Source of the DNA: Bacillota bacterium
Lineage (GTDB): Bacteria; Bacillota_I; Bacilli_A; RFN20; CAG-826
Direction: 5' to 3'
Assembly (NCBI GenBank): GCA_023443485.1
Contig: JAEZUH010000027.1
Location: forward strand, 1-13,813
DNA length: 13,813 nucleotides
The position numbers were made by a program, and so were the translations under genes. Shown in pieces: positions 6,035 through 13,736 of this stretch; position 1 is the stretch's first letter, and the number at the start of each line of letters is the position of its first letter. The notes beneath the pieces were generated by a model that was not told the origin of the DNA, searched no databases, and was given only the letters and a program-made list of their open reading frames with translations.

Positions 6035-8029
6035 GAAATAATTGATTGTGCCCTCCTTGTCTGTCCTTCTAATCTCTACGCCTGCTTTATTTAATATCTG
6101 AAGAACTTTATTAGAAGGATGGCCATAATAGTTCCTTCCAACCGAAATGATACCTTCTTCCGGATCTAAATATTCAACAAAAGAATATGATGTCGAAGTA
6201 TCAGAACCATGATGACCTATTTTTAAGATGTCACATGGTATATGGCTATATTCATTCATGATATTTTTTTCGACAGATATCGGTGCGTCTCCCATAATAA
6301 GGAAATCGCGATGGATAAAATGAAAACCAAGAACCAGTGATTTTTCGTTTTCATCATTGCTTTCATTAATATGCTGATTGTAATTTTCGATTGTTATGTT
6401 TCCATATGTGAAAGGAAAATCCTCTGGAGCACTTATATAATTGTCTATATTAAAATTTTCTCTAAGAGAATTAAAAGCGCCAGAATGATCATAATCATCA
6501 TGGGTAGTTATAACATAATCAATGTTATAGATTTTTTTCTTTTTAAAGAAAGGGATCAAACATTCTTTGGCAATATCTTGATAAATAGATCCTCCTGTAT
6601 CAATTAATATGGTGCGGTTTTGTTCCCTTATTAAACAAGCATCACCTTGTCCAACATTGATGAAATAAACTTGATCAGAAATAACGTTTTCTAAAGGCAA
6701 AAAATTGATAATGATGAAACTCATCAGCGCAAGTCCTAACGGGCGATAAATTATGCGAAAACCATTAGCTAAATAATAAAGAAAAACCCCGTAGCACAAA
6801 TAATATAATGTCAACAACCATTCAGGCATTGGATTAGAGAATAGTTCCCATTTTAAAAATGAAATAGGCATCGATGAATAGGTTACTAATAATCCAAAGA
6901 AATTAACCACCGGATAAATGGGAAGACCGCAGAAAGAAAGAAATGATGAGACACCCAATAATAAGAAAAGAGGAGAGAGAAATACTTGCATAACAGGGCT
7001 TAGCAAAGAAAGACTATGATAATATCTCAACTCAAATGGGAGAAAGAAAATTAATAAAAATATAACTTCAAAAACTTTGCGAGGATATTTTTTAAATCGT
7101 CCTGTTATTTTACTAATAAATGACATAAAAATAGGAATGCTAAATCCAAGAATAAAACTATCTTGATAAGCAAGATAAGGATCAATGACCAAAAACATTA
7201 AACCAACCAAGCCGATAAGACTATGATTTGATAAATTATTACGTTTTACAAATCGATTGATCCATCGTGCAAATCCCATCACAATTACCCGAATAACTGT
7301 AAAACGAGGAAAAGCGAAAAGGGCATAAGGCAATAAGACAAATAAAGGAATTAACTTCGCCCATTTTTCTTTGAGTTTAAAGCTTAAAAGGAATTCCAAA
7401 AAAGACTGGAAAGCATGAAGATAAATACCACTTGCTGATACAAATTTCAACAAGTGAAGATCGCTAATATTATTCACCACCTCAGCATCGTCTTGGTTAG
7501 AAAATAAGATTGCGTTAATCAGACTTTTTGTATTATTGTCAAAATGACCAAGAAACCATTTTCGATATGCTTTTATCTTTAAAGGGTTGCTGAATTTGGC
7601 AGTAATTTTGGTCCCAAATATTTGATAGTTTATTCCTTTATGATTTAAAAAATTAGTGAAGTTAAAACCAGATTCAATTTGGGAAAAATCAAGTTCTCTT
7701 TTATATCCCCTAATTATTAAATAATCTCCAATGTCATATTGGTTTTCTTTGGCGTAGCAATACAATCTTTCTCCTCCAGTTAAGAATAAGAAATAATTGT
7801 CTTTTGCATCATAAACAAATCCTTCGTATTGTTCTTTATTTTGATTGATATTTACAAAACTGTAACCAATACCAGAAAGCGATAGAAGAAAGGCAATAAT
7901 CAGGATTTTCTTTCCGTGCCTTACAAAGATGAAAACCAATAAGGCAATAATGATGACGGCAAAAAGAATGAAACTATATTTCCATGATAAGCCAAGCCAA
8001 AAAGCAATGAATAAAAGTAGGATGACCAC
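6017..8029 (-). CDS. comEC: ComEC/Rec2 DNA-uptake channel protein
   Basis: ComEC is the inner-membrane channel that passes one strand of transforming DNA into the cytoplasm. The 670-residue product has hydrophobic segments in the first 60 residues, a DUF4131/OB-like region (about 65-150), the multi-span competence domain (about 165-450; its usual LLAISG motif appears as LLKFVSASG, 193-201), and a C-terminal metallo-beta-lactamase domain with NVGQGD (458-463), LIDTGG (475-480), THDDYDHSG (H510, D512, D514, H515), GDA (580-582) and HHGS (606-609). The domain set is complete though the protein is somewhat shorter than Bacillus ComEC. The start is GTG at 8029, sharing its first base with the comEA TAG stop, so translation is probably coupled. 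comEB is absent between them. Its presence suggests natural competence, provided a type IV-like pilus is encoded elsewhere. Confidence 0.94.
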   Translation of the reverse strand: MVILLLFIAFWLGLSWKYSFILFAVIIIALLVFIFVRHGKKILIIAFLLSLSGIGYSFVNINQNKEQYEGFVYDAKDNYFLFLTGGERLYCYAKENQYDIGDYLIIRGYKRELDFSQIESGFNFTNFLNHKGINYQIFGTKITAKFSNPLKIKAYRKWFLGHFDNNTKSLINAILFSNQDDAEVVNNISDLHLLKFVSASGIYLHAFQSFLEFLLSFKLKEKWAKLIPLFVLLPYALFAFPRFTVIRVIVMGFARWINRFVKRNNLSNHSLIGLVGLMFLVIDPYLAYQDSFILGFSIPIFMSFISKITGRFKKYPRKVFEVIFLLIFFLPFELRYYHSLSLLSPVMQVFLSPLFLLLGVSSFLSFCGLPIYPVVNFFGLLVTYSSMPISFLKWELFSNPMPEWLLTLYYLCYGVFLYYLANGFRIIYRPLGLALMSFIIINFLPLENVISDQVYFINVGQGDACLIREQNRTILIDTGGSIYQDIAKECLIPFFKKKKIYNIDYVITTHDDYDHSGAFNSLRENFNIDNYISAPEDFPFTYGNITIENYNQHINESNDENEKSLVLGFHFIHRDFLIMGDAPISVEKNIMNEYSHIPCDILKIGHHGSDTSTSYSFVEYLDPEEGIISVGRNYYGHPSNKVLQILNKAGVEIRRTDKEGTINYFNYIFM

Positions 8030-8556
8030 TATTTCAAAGTGACGTAATTTCTAATCTTTCGATAAGTTGCGTTGCCAATTCCATATACTTCCATCAGCTC
8101 TTCAAGAGTCTGGAATGAACCGTTTTCTTGGCGATAGGTGACTATCGAATTCGATATGGTACTGGTAATTCCGTTGATAGCTGTCATTTCTTCAGCTAGA
8201 TCGTCATTGATGTTTACCTTTACAATAGGCGTGTTGTTGCACACATCAGTGACATCATATTTTGGGGAAATATAATAGGTATCACCAATTGTTAATTCAA
8301 CATCATCAAAATAAGCTAAATCGTCTGCATTACTTGTCGCGCCACCCGCCGCTTCGATGAGATCAGACATTGTGACTAGTCCACTAATGTTATAGGTGCC
8401 CTCTTTGCTAATTTCTCCTTCGATAGAAAAAGTGTGCGTTTCATCAGTTTCGGTGATTTCTCCACTTTTGTTTTGTGTTAGATTTGGATCGAGAAGCATA
8501 AAGCCCCCAATAACGATGAAAGCGACGATAATCACTCCAATAAGAATCTTTACCAT
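8029..8556 (-). CDS. comEA: ComEA-like DNA receptor for competence
   Basis: ComEA is a membrane-anchored protein that binds incoming double-stranded DNA outside the membrane. The 175-residue product has an N-terminal membrane segment (about 4-22), a short acidic linker, an SLBB domain (about 43-100, FSIEGEISKEGTY...ISPKY) and a C-terminal tandem helix-hairpin-helix region (about 112-175, starting VKVNIN). The second hairpin keeps YGIG (158-161). The first reads INGITSTIS where ComEA proteins usually have a GIG turn, so the glycine pair is altered. The ribosome site AGGAGG, eight bases from ATG at 8556, is a perfect match but lies inside a terminator-like hairpin. I see no convincing promoter in the 57-base gap after greA, so expression may depend on read-through from greA. 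Confidence 0.92.
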   Translation of the reverse strand: MVKILIGVIIVAFIVIGGFMLLDPNLTQNKSGEITETDETHTFSIEGEISKEGTYNISGLVTMSDLIEAAGGATSNADDLAYFDDVELTIGDTYYISPKYDVTDVCNNTPIVKVNINDDLAEEMTAINGITSTISNSIVTYRQENGSFQTLEELMEVYGIGNATYRKIRNYVTLK

Positions 8557-8558
8557 TT

Positions 8559-8583
8559 AAAAAACCTCCTAAACATTAGGAGG
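8559..8583 (-). terminator. greA terminator whose 3' arm is the comEA ribosome binding site
   Basis: On the minus strand CCTCCTAA (8583-8576), loop TGT, TTAGGAGG (8572-8565), then six T (8564-8559). This is an 8-bp perfect stem with a T-tract, a textbook intrinsic terminator 30 bases after greA. The AGGAGG in its 3' arm is the comEA Shine-Dalgarno, eight bases from the ATG. A transcript that reads through would have this site paired in the hairpin. Confidence 0.8.
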
Positions 8584-8613
8584 CATTTGTTGAGAAAAAT
8601 TTGGAAAATAAGA

Positions 8614-9105
8614 TTACTTGGAGTCTTTACCGTTTTCACCGGTCTCGATTTTCACGATTTCGACTTTATATGGTTTTAAACCTTTTACTTCAACTTGTTC
8701 GCCGACGGATTTGCCAACAATAGCTTCACCGAGAGGGCAAATATTTGAAATGACACCATTGAATGGATCGCTTTCGATAGTTCCGAGAATCTTATAACGT
8801 TGTTCACTGCCAGTTGATAAAACCTTGATTGTAACAGTTGAGCCAAGAGCGACACGGTTGGTGTGTTTTGATTCTTCAATAATCTCCGCGGTTTCTAAAA
8901 TGTCTTCGATTTGTTTAATTCTAGCTTCGACTTCGGCTTGTTTATTGCGAGCAGCATCATAGTCAGCGTTTTCACTCAAGTCACCTTGGGCCCGAGCTTC
9001 TGCTAATTGGGATTTAACTTCATCTCTTGTTACATCGATTAAAGTACGGAGTTCTTCTTGTAATTTTTGATAGCCAACTTTAGTTATTTTTAATTTTTCA
9101 GTCAT
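8614..9105 (-). CDS. greA: Transcript cleavage factor GreA
   Basis: GreA enters the secondary channel of RNA polymerase and stimulates cleavage of backtracked transcripts. The 163-residue product has the N-terminal coiled coil with its acidic tip GDLSENADY (41-49; D42 and E45 match the catalytic tip residues), followed by the FKBP-like C-terminal domain with ICPLGEAIVGKSVGEQVEVK. Length is normal, with a few extra C-terminal residues (TGENGKDSK). ATG at 9105 has AGAGGAA eight bases upstream. A strong extended -10 promoter drives it, divergent from the chromate-type transporter promoter. It ends in a terminator that overlaps the comEA ribosome site. In Bacillus greA is also found near the alaS-ruvX-DUF1292 cluster, as here. 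Confidence 0.97.
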   Translation of the reverse strand: MTEKLKITKVGYQKLQEELRTLIDVTRDEVKSQLAEARAQGDLSENADYDAARNKQAEVEARIKQIEDILETAEIIEESKHTNRVALGSTVTIKVLSTGSEQRYKILGTIESDPFNGVISNICPLGEAIVGKSVGEQVEVKGLKPYKVEIVKIETGENGKDSK

Positions 9106-9146
9106 TCTTGTTTCCTCTTTATTTATTATTTAAATAAGCATGCGTT

Positions 9147-9175
9147 ATTATAGCAATTGAGCAATACAATTTCCA
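9147..9175 (-). promoter_or_regulatory. Extended -10 promoter of greA
   Basis: On the minus strand TGGAAA (9175-9170), a 17-base spacer, and TATAAT (9152-9147) preceded by TGC. The -10 is perfect and extended; the -35 matches four of six positions. Initiation near 9140 gives a leader of about 35 bases that contains the AGAGG ribosome site. Confidence 0.75.
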
Positions 9176-9201
9176 TAGTTTATTTAAACGACATATTTAT
9201 A

Positions 9202-9207
9202 TATAAT
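9202..9207 (+). promoter_or_regulatory. -10 box of the chromate-type transporter operon (leaderless spacing)
   Basis: A perfect TATAAT ends seven bases before ATG at 9215, so transcription would start at or next to the start codon. A weak TTTATT lies 17 bases upstream (9179-9184). The bases between, ATAAGCC, hold no Shine-Dalgarno site. Confidence 0.55.
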
Positions 9208-9214
9208 ATAAGCC

Positions 9215-9820
9215 ATGCGTAAAAAGATTGCATTTCCTACTCTCATCAATCTATTTCTCACCTTTATGAAGATAGGGGCGTTAACTTTTGGCGGTGGCTA
9301 TGCCATGATTTCGATCATTGAAAGAGAAGTCGTCGAAAAAAATCGTTGGATAAATCAAAGCGAGATGCTAGATGTCCTTTCTATTAGTGAATCGACACCA
9401 GGTCCGATTTCTGTTAATACCGCTACTTTTGTTGGATATCGTGTCGCTGGTTTTTGGGGAAGCTTCTTTGCCACTCTCGGATTGGTTATTCCTTCTTTTG
9501 TTGTGATATTATTAATATCATTCTTTTATCAAACTTTCTTATCTTGGACAGTAGTTCAAGCAGCATTCCTTGGCATTCGTTCTGGTGTCATCATCTTGTT
9601 GATTGATGCAGTAATCAAATTAAAAAAATCGGTAAAACTTTCACCAGTAACCATTTTGCTTTTCTGTCTTACTGTTAGTTTGATCATCCTTTCGTTTTTC
9701 TTTGACTTTAGTCTGAGCATCGGAAGTTTCAAAGTTTCTATCTCAATTATTCTAATTCTATTAGGAATGGTTATCGGTATCGTTTCAACCGCTTTAAGAA
9801 AAGGAGAAATACAGCAATGA
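9215..9820 (+). CDS. CHR-domain chromate-type transporter, first half-size subunit
   Basis: A 201-residue, multi-span membrane protein with the CHR-domain signature KIGALTFGGGYAMI (residues 17-30), then the conserved ISESTPGPISVNTATFVGYR segment (about 62-81) and IPSF. It is one of a pair of short CHR proteins that correspond to the two halves of full-length ChrA, as in the Bacillus ywrA/ywrB pair. Family knowledge: CHR proteins export chromate, but in many bacteria the natural substrate is unproven, so the resistance role is an inference. It ends in TGA inside an ATGA overlap with the second gene, which also shows that TGA is a stop here. ATG at 9215 has no Shine-Dalgarno site and a TATAAT just upstream. 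Confidence 0.9.
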   Translation: MRKKIAFPTLINLFLTFMKIGALTFGGGYAMISIIEREVVEKNRWINQSEMLDVLSISESTPGPISVNTATFVGYRVAGFWGSFFATLGLVIPSFVVILLISFFYQTFLSWTVVQAAFLGIRSGVIILLIDAVIKLKKSVKLSPVTILLFCLTVSLIILSFFFDFSLSIGSFKVSISIILILLGMVIGIVSTALRKGEIQQ

Positions 9821-10398
9821 TTTTCTTTGAATTGTTCTATGTTTTCTTCTTAATTGGGCTGTTCACTTTTGGCGGTGGATATGGGATGATTTCTCTTATT
9901 CAAGAGCAAGTTGTTGCTCGTGGATGGATTGATTCTTCGAACCTTACTGATTTCATCGCTATTAGCGAATCAACTCCAGGACCATTCGCCATAAATATTG
10001 CGACATTTGTTGGTTCCCAAACCGGGGGATTATTCGGAGCAGTATGTGCGACAATCGGCGTTGTCTTGCCTTCCTTTATCATCATTATAATTGTTGCCGT
10101 TCTAATTAGTCGATTCATCAAAAATCGTTTTGTGAGAGGGGCTCTATCTGGTATCCGCCCCATTGTTCTTGGTCTTATCTTTGGAACTGCAGTTGTCTTT
10201 CTCATCAAATTAATTATCTATTCAAATGGACCGCAAACCTTCCATTTAACATCAAGTTATCGCGAATCAATTACCATATTCTTAATGGTTTTTGGCTTTT
10301 ATCTTGCCTATCGATTTATTAAAAAGAAAAGCCCACATCCAATTGCGATTCTCGCAATCAGTGCTTTGCTGGGTGTCATTATATTCTGGGTATTATAA
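9817..10398 (+). CDS. CHR-domain chromate-type transporter, second half-size subunit
   Basis: A 193-residue membrane protein homologous to the gene before it: GLFTFGGGYGMISLI (14-28), ISESTPGPFAINIATFVGSQ (about 48-67) and LPSF. It overlaps the first gene by four bases (ATGA), and AAGGAG lies ten bases before its ATG, so the two are co-translated. Paired short CHR proteins are thought to insert with opposite topology and act together as a heterodimer; that is family knowledge, not visible here. The stop codon is part of the terminator stem that follows. The pair lies between greA and the ruvX/DUF1292 genes, which are closer neighbours in Bacillus, so it may be an insertion into a conserved block. 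Confidence 0.9.
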   Translation: MIFFELFYVFFLIGLFTFGGGYGMISLIQEQVVARGWIDSSNLTDFIAISESTPGPFAINIATFVGSQTGGLFGAVCATIGVVLPSFIIIIIVAVLISRFIKNRFVRGALSGIRPIVLGLIFGTAVVFLIKLIIYSNGPQTFHLTSSYRESITIFLMVFGFYLAYRFIKKKSPHPIAILAISALLGVIIFWVL

Positions 10399-10423
10399 AA
10401 ACAAGGATTCAACCCTTGTTTTT
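10397..10423. terminator. Bidirectional intrinsic terminator between the transporter pair and the DUF1292 gene
   Basis: AAAAACAAGG (10397-10406), loop ATTCAAC, CCTTGTTTTT (10414-10423): a 10-bp perfect stem with A-run and T-run, so both strands present a hairpin with a T-tract. The stem starts within the TAA of the transporter gene, and the convergent DUF1292 gene ends at 10442 on the other side. Confidence 0.8.
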
Positions 10424-10441
10424 ATTTAAATAATTGCGTGT

Positions 10442-10705
10442 TTATGATTCTTTAATTGAGGGATCTTCGTTGAAGGCATTGAACACTTCTTCTACTTCAG
10501 CGTATTCCTCATCGTCTTCAATCTCTTCTAATTCGCCTTCTTGATTGTATCGCATAGCGATGATTTCCTCAGGATGGCCGGGTTCAAAGAAGAAAACATA
10601 TGAAGTTTTCCTTTCGGGATGTTCATAGGTGAAGAGTATCTCCATTAAATGTTCTTTTCCCTCGCTATCAGTGATGATGATTTGATTTTCAATTTTATTT
10701 TCCAT
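10442..10705 (-). CDS. DUF1292 family protein (YrzB-like)
   Basis: An 87-residue, strongly acidic protein matching the DUF1292 family in pattern: a short I(I/V)xTDxxGxE start (IIITDSEGKEHLMEILFTYE), the YVFFFEP motif (37-43), then an E/D-rich tail (EGELEEIEDDEEYAEVEEVF). No membrane segment or signal is seen. No molecular function is established for the family, and none is proposed. It overlaps the ruvX 3' end by 11 bases, and its ribosome site (AAAGGAA, seven bases from the ATG) is inside ruvX, so it is the last gene of the alaS-ruvX operon. The same gene follows ruvX in Bacillus (yrzB). Confidence 0.85.
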   Translation of the reverse strand: MENKIENQIIITDSEGKEHLMEILFTYEHPERKTSYVFFFEPGHPEEIIAMRYNQEGELEEIEDDEEYAEVEEVFNAFNEDPSIKES

Positions 10706-11129
10706 GGTTAAATTCCTTTGTTCTAATATATGTATCTAGGATAACACAGGCGGCGATTTTATCGACATTTTGTTTTCTTTGATCATGGTTCATGCCTCTA
10801 GCACTGATGGTATCATGAGCGGATACGCTGGATAAGCGTTCATCAACAAGAGCGATTTCCAATTTAGGATTAGCAGCCAGTAAATCATCTTTAAAACGCA
10901 CCACATTGTTGGCCATTTCGCTCATCTGGCCACTTAAATGAAGAGGTAAGCCTAACGCAATTTCATTGATTTCTAAATCCTCTAAGAGTTTTAAAACATG
11001 CTGACGAGCAACGATATATTGGTTTTTTGGAAAACGAAATGTTTCAATTCCATGAACAAAGCCCAAAATATCACTCTGGGCAATTCCAAGAGTCGTTGTT
11101 CCTAAGTCGAGACCTAAAATCTTTTTCAT
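10695..11129 (-). CDS. ruvX: RuvX/YqgF-family Holliday junction resolvase-like nuclease
   Basis: A 144-residue RNase H-fold protein. Seen: GLDLGTTTLGIAQSD (6-20; catalytic D8), ALGLPLHLSGQMSE (58-71), VDERLSS (95-101; D96, E97) and VDKIAACVILD (about 122-132). The first motif usually reads GxDxGxxRIG; here the arginine position is threonine or leucine. Family knowledge: YqgF is an essential or near-essential nuclease in several bacteria, linked to pre-16S rRNA 5' maturation and proposed as a junction resolvase. Its ATG directly follows the alaS TAA with no spacer. The nearest AAGGA is 13 bases away, further than usual, so reinitiation after alaS is likely. The short ireB gene that sits between alaS and ruvX in many Bacillota is missing. 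Confidence 0.92.
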   Translation of the reverse strand: MKKILGLDLGTTTLGIAQSDILGFVHGIETFRFPKNQYIVARQHVLKLLEDLEINEIALGLPLHLSGQMSEMANNVVRFKDDLLAANPKLEIALVDERLSSVSAHDTISARGMNHDQRKQNVDKIAACVILDTYIRTKEFNHGK

Positions 11130-13736
11130 TTATTTGAATAATTCCTTAACTGATTGAAGAGCTTCAGGAATTTTTTCCGCTGATTTTCCCGCTCCACTAG
11201 CGAGTTCATCACGTCCTCCACCACTACCTTCTAATAGGCGTGAAACATGACGAACTAATTCTCCAGCTTTATAACCTGCTTTAATAGCTTTCTCTGAACA
11301 AGCCACCACGATTGAAATCGAGTTGTTATCTTGTCCAATTAGAATGATAACATAATGATCATTGCCTTGTTTTAAGCGATCAATAAGAGCTAATAAATCA
11401 GAACGTTTGCTCGCTTTGATAAACTTAATTAATAAAGAAATATTTCCCTTTTCTTCGAATTCGTTTTGCAAATTATTAGCCTGTGATTGTGCTAACCTGT
11501 CTTCTAAAACAGATAGAGCTTTTTTTGTTAGTTCAAAGTCATTTTTCTGACTAATTAAGCGACTAACAATATCACTGATTGAAGTGACGTTGACTTCTTT
11601 CATTACGTGATGCAAAACTGCTTCTCGTTTCTTAATTAATTCATAAGCACCAGCGGAAGTCCTCGCTTGTATTCGACGAACTCCAGCGGCGATAGATTCT
11701 TCAAATTCGATGGCAAAAACCCCAATATCTTCAGTATTTTTGACATGAGTCCCTCCGCAGAACTCTTTGCTGACATCTCCGAAACAGACAACTCGAACAA
11801 CATCTCCATATTTATCATTAAAGAGAGCTTTCGCCCCAAGCTTTTTGGCTTCATCAACCGGTAACACTTGAGTATCATTTGGAATTGCTTGGCTAATCCA
11901 TTGATTAACTTTTCTTTCGACTTCATTCAATTGTTCAGCGCTGATTTTTTCAAAATGATTAAAATCGAATCTTGAATATTCATCACATACATAAGAACCA
12001 TGTTGAGAGATGTGGTCACCAAGCACATCGCTTAGAGCTTTTTGTAAAAGGTGAACAGAGGAATGGTTGCGCATTGTTTTTAAGCGCTTTTCTTGATCAA
12101 CCTTAGCTGTTAAAATATCACCAACTTTAACCTCTCCAAACATCACTTCAACATGATGCAAGTGCTGTTTATTTGGTGCCTTATTGACTCCGGTCACTCT
12201 AAGAGCGGTAGAAGAATTTTCAAGAGTTCCGCTATCGCTGACTTGTCCACCACTTTCCGCATAAAAATTGGTTTTATCGAGCATTACTTCTCCGCTATCG
12301 GAAATGGAATCAACTTGAACTCCATCAACAAACAAAGCGACAACTTTGCCTTTTATTGGCTCGGTTTGATAAATGAATTCTGAAGGAATCGTGCATTTCA
12401 TTAAATCGTATGATTGACGATTCATGCTTTGCATTTCGCCTCGCGCCTGACGAGCTCTTTCTTTTTGGGCTTCCATCAATTTATTGAAGCCTTCCATATC
12501 AACTTCTACTCCGTGTTCGTGGCAAATTTCAACTGTCAATTCTTTTGGGAAACCAAAAGTATCGTAAAGACGGAACATATCTTCCGCGCTTAACAATTTG
12601 ACACCTTGAATGTTTTTGAGCAAGAGAGCCTCACCATTAGCGAGAGTCCTCAAGAACTTATCTTCTTCTCCCTTAATCATCTTGACAATAAGTTCTTCTT
12701 TATTTGCAAGATAAGGATAGTAGGCTTTCATGATATCTCTAACAACATCGACAAGTTCAAATAGGAATGGATGATTAATATTAATGACTCGTCCATATCT
12801 CTCTGCTCTACGAAGTAGTCTTCTTAAAACATAACCACGACCTTCGTTAGAAAACATTTCACCATCCGCTAAGGCGAAGGTAATCGTTCTAATATGATCA
12901 GCGATAACCCGGAAGGCTAATTTATTGTCTTCGTATTTATGTTTAGATATCTTTTCGGTTTTTTGAATAATTGGCCAGAATAAATCGGTTTCAAAATTTG
13001 AATCAGTCTCTTGGAAAATACAGGCGAATCTTTCTAATCCTGCGCCAGTATCAATGTTCTTACTGGGGAGTTCTTTATATTCGCTTCTGGGTTTTCCTGG
13101 CTCAGAGTTGAATTGGGAAAAGACGATATTCCAAATTTCAACATAACGATCATTTTCAATATCTTCTTTTAAAAGTTTTATTCCAAGACCTTGAGGATCA
13201 TATTTTTCGCCACGATCATAGAACATTTCGGTGTCTGGACCACATGGACCGGCACCAATCTCCCAAAAGTTGTCAGCCATCGGAATTAAATGATCTTCAC
13301 TCACTCCGTGGCTCATCCACTCTTTCTTGGTCTCTAAATCATCCGGATGATATGTGATGTATAGTTTTTCTTTAGAAAAAGCGAACCATTTTTCATCGAA
13401 TAAGAGTTCACTTGCAAAAGCAATTACCTCTTTACGGAAATAATCACCGATTGAAAAGTTGCCAAGCATTTCGAAAAAAGTGTGGTGTCGAGCAGTATGA
13501 CCAACATGTTCAATGTCGTTTGTGCGAATTGATTTTTGGGCGTTAGTGATTCTTCTACTTGGAGGAATTTCACTTCCATCAAAATACTTTTTTAAAGCAG
13601 CGACACCAGCATTGATCCATAGTAAAGTAGGATCATTAATTGGAATTAAAGAACTACCAGGCTCGATGTGGTGACCTTTACTTTTGAAGAAGTCTAACCA
13701 CATTTGGCGAATTTGATCAGCTGTTAATTTTTTCAT
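11130..13736 (-). CDS. alaS: Alanyl-tRNA synthetase
   Basis: This enzyme charges tRNA(Ala) with alanine and clears mischarged serine or glycine. The 868-residue product is full length. Class II aminoacylation domain: FFKSKGH, NAGV, RRITNAQKSIRTNDIEHVG, and GRGYVLRRLLRRAERYG (299-315) as motif 3. Editing domain: zinc ligands in NHSSVHLL (H558, H562) and CGGTH (C660, H664), with the nearby NFYAESGGQVSDSG segment. The C-terminal domain ends with EGSGGGRDELASGAG, a variant of the usual GGGRPxxAxGGG motif. ATG at 13736 has GGAGGG five bases upstream. It heads an operon with ruvX and the DUF1292 gene under a T-box leader, so all three should rise when tRNA(Ala) is uncharged. Confidence 0.98.
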   Translation of the reverse strand: MKKLTADQIRQMWLDFFKSKGHHIEPGSSLIPINDPTLLWINAGVAALKKYFDGSEIPPSRRITNAQKSIRTNDIEHVGHTARHHTFFEMLGNFSIGDYFRKEVIAFASELLFDEKWFAFSKEKLYITYHPDDLETKKEWMSHGVSEDHLIPMADNFWEIGAGPCGPDTEMFYDRGEKYDPQGLGIKLLKEDIENDRYVEIWNIVFSQFNSEPGKPRSEYKELPSKNIDTGAGLERFACIFQETDSNFETDLFWPIIQKTEKISKHKYEDNKLAFRVIADHIRTITFALADGEMFSNEGRGYVLRRLLRRAERYGRVININHPFLFELVDVVRDIMKAYYPYLANKEELIVKMIKGEEDKFLRTLANGEALLLKNIQGVKLLSAEDMFRLYDTFGFPKELTVEICHEHGVEVDMEGFNKLMEAQKERARQARGEMQSMNRQSYDLMKCTIPSEFIYQTEPIKGKVVALFVDGVQVDSISDSGEVMLDKTNFYAESGGQVSDSGTLENSSTALRVTGVNKAPNKQHLHHVEVMFGEVKVGDILTAKVDQEKRLKTMRNHSSVHLLQKALSDVLGDHISQHGSYVCDEYSRFDFNHFEKISAEQLNEVERKVNQWISQAIPNDTQVLPVDEAKKLGAKALFNDKYGDVVRVVCFGDVSKEFCGGTHVKNTEDIGVFAIEFEESIAAGVRRIQARTSAGAYELIKKREAVLHHVMKEVNVTSISDIVSRLISQKNDFELTKKALSVLEDRLAQSQANNLQNEFEEKGNISLLIKFIKASKRSDLLALIDRLKQGNDHYVIILIGQDNNSISIVVACSEKAIKAGYKAGELVRHVSRLLEGSGGGRDELASGAGKSAEKIPEALQSVKELFK

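Noticed and set aside
9818..9820. TGA as tryptophan (Mycoplasma-type code)
   Set aside because: TGA ends the first chr gene in a standard ATGA overlap, and the full-length genes checked encode tryptophan by TGG, with no in-frame TGA needed to reach family length.
9900..10208. 102-codon open frame on the minus strand inside the second chr gene, and similar short frames inside alaS, comEC, fmt and the helicase
   Set aside because: They lie wholly antisense or out of frame to well-supported genes, lack ribosome sites, and resemble no family; they are shadows of codon use.
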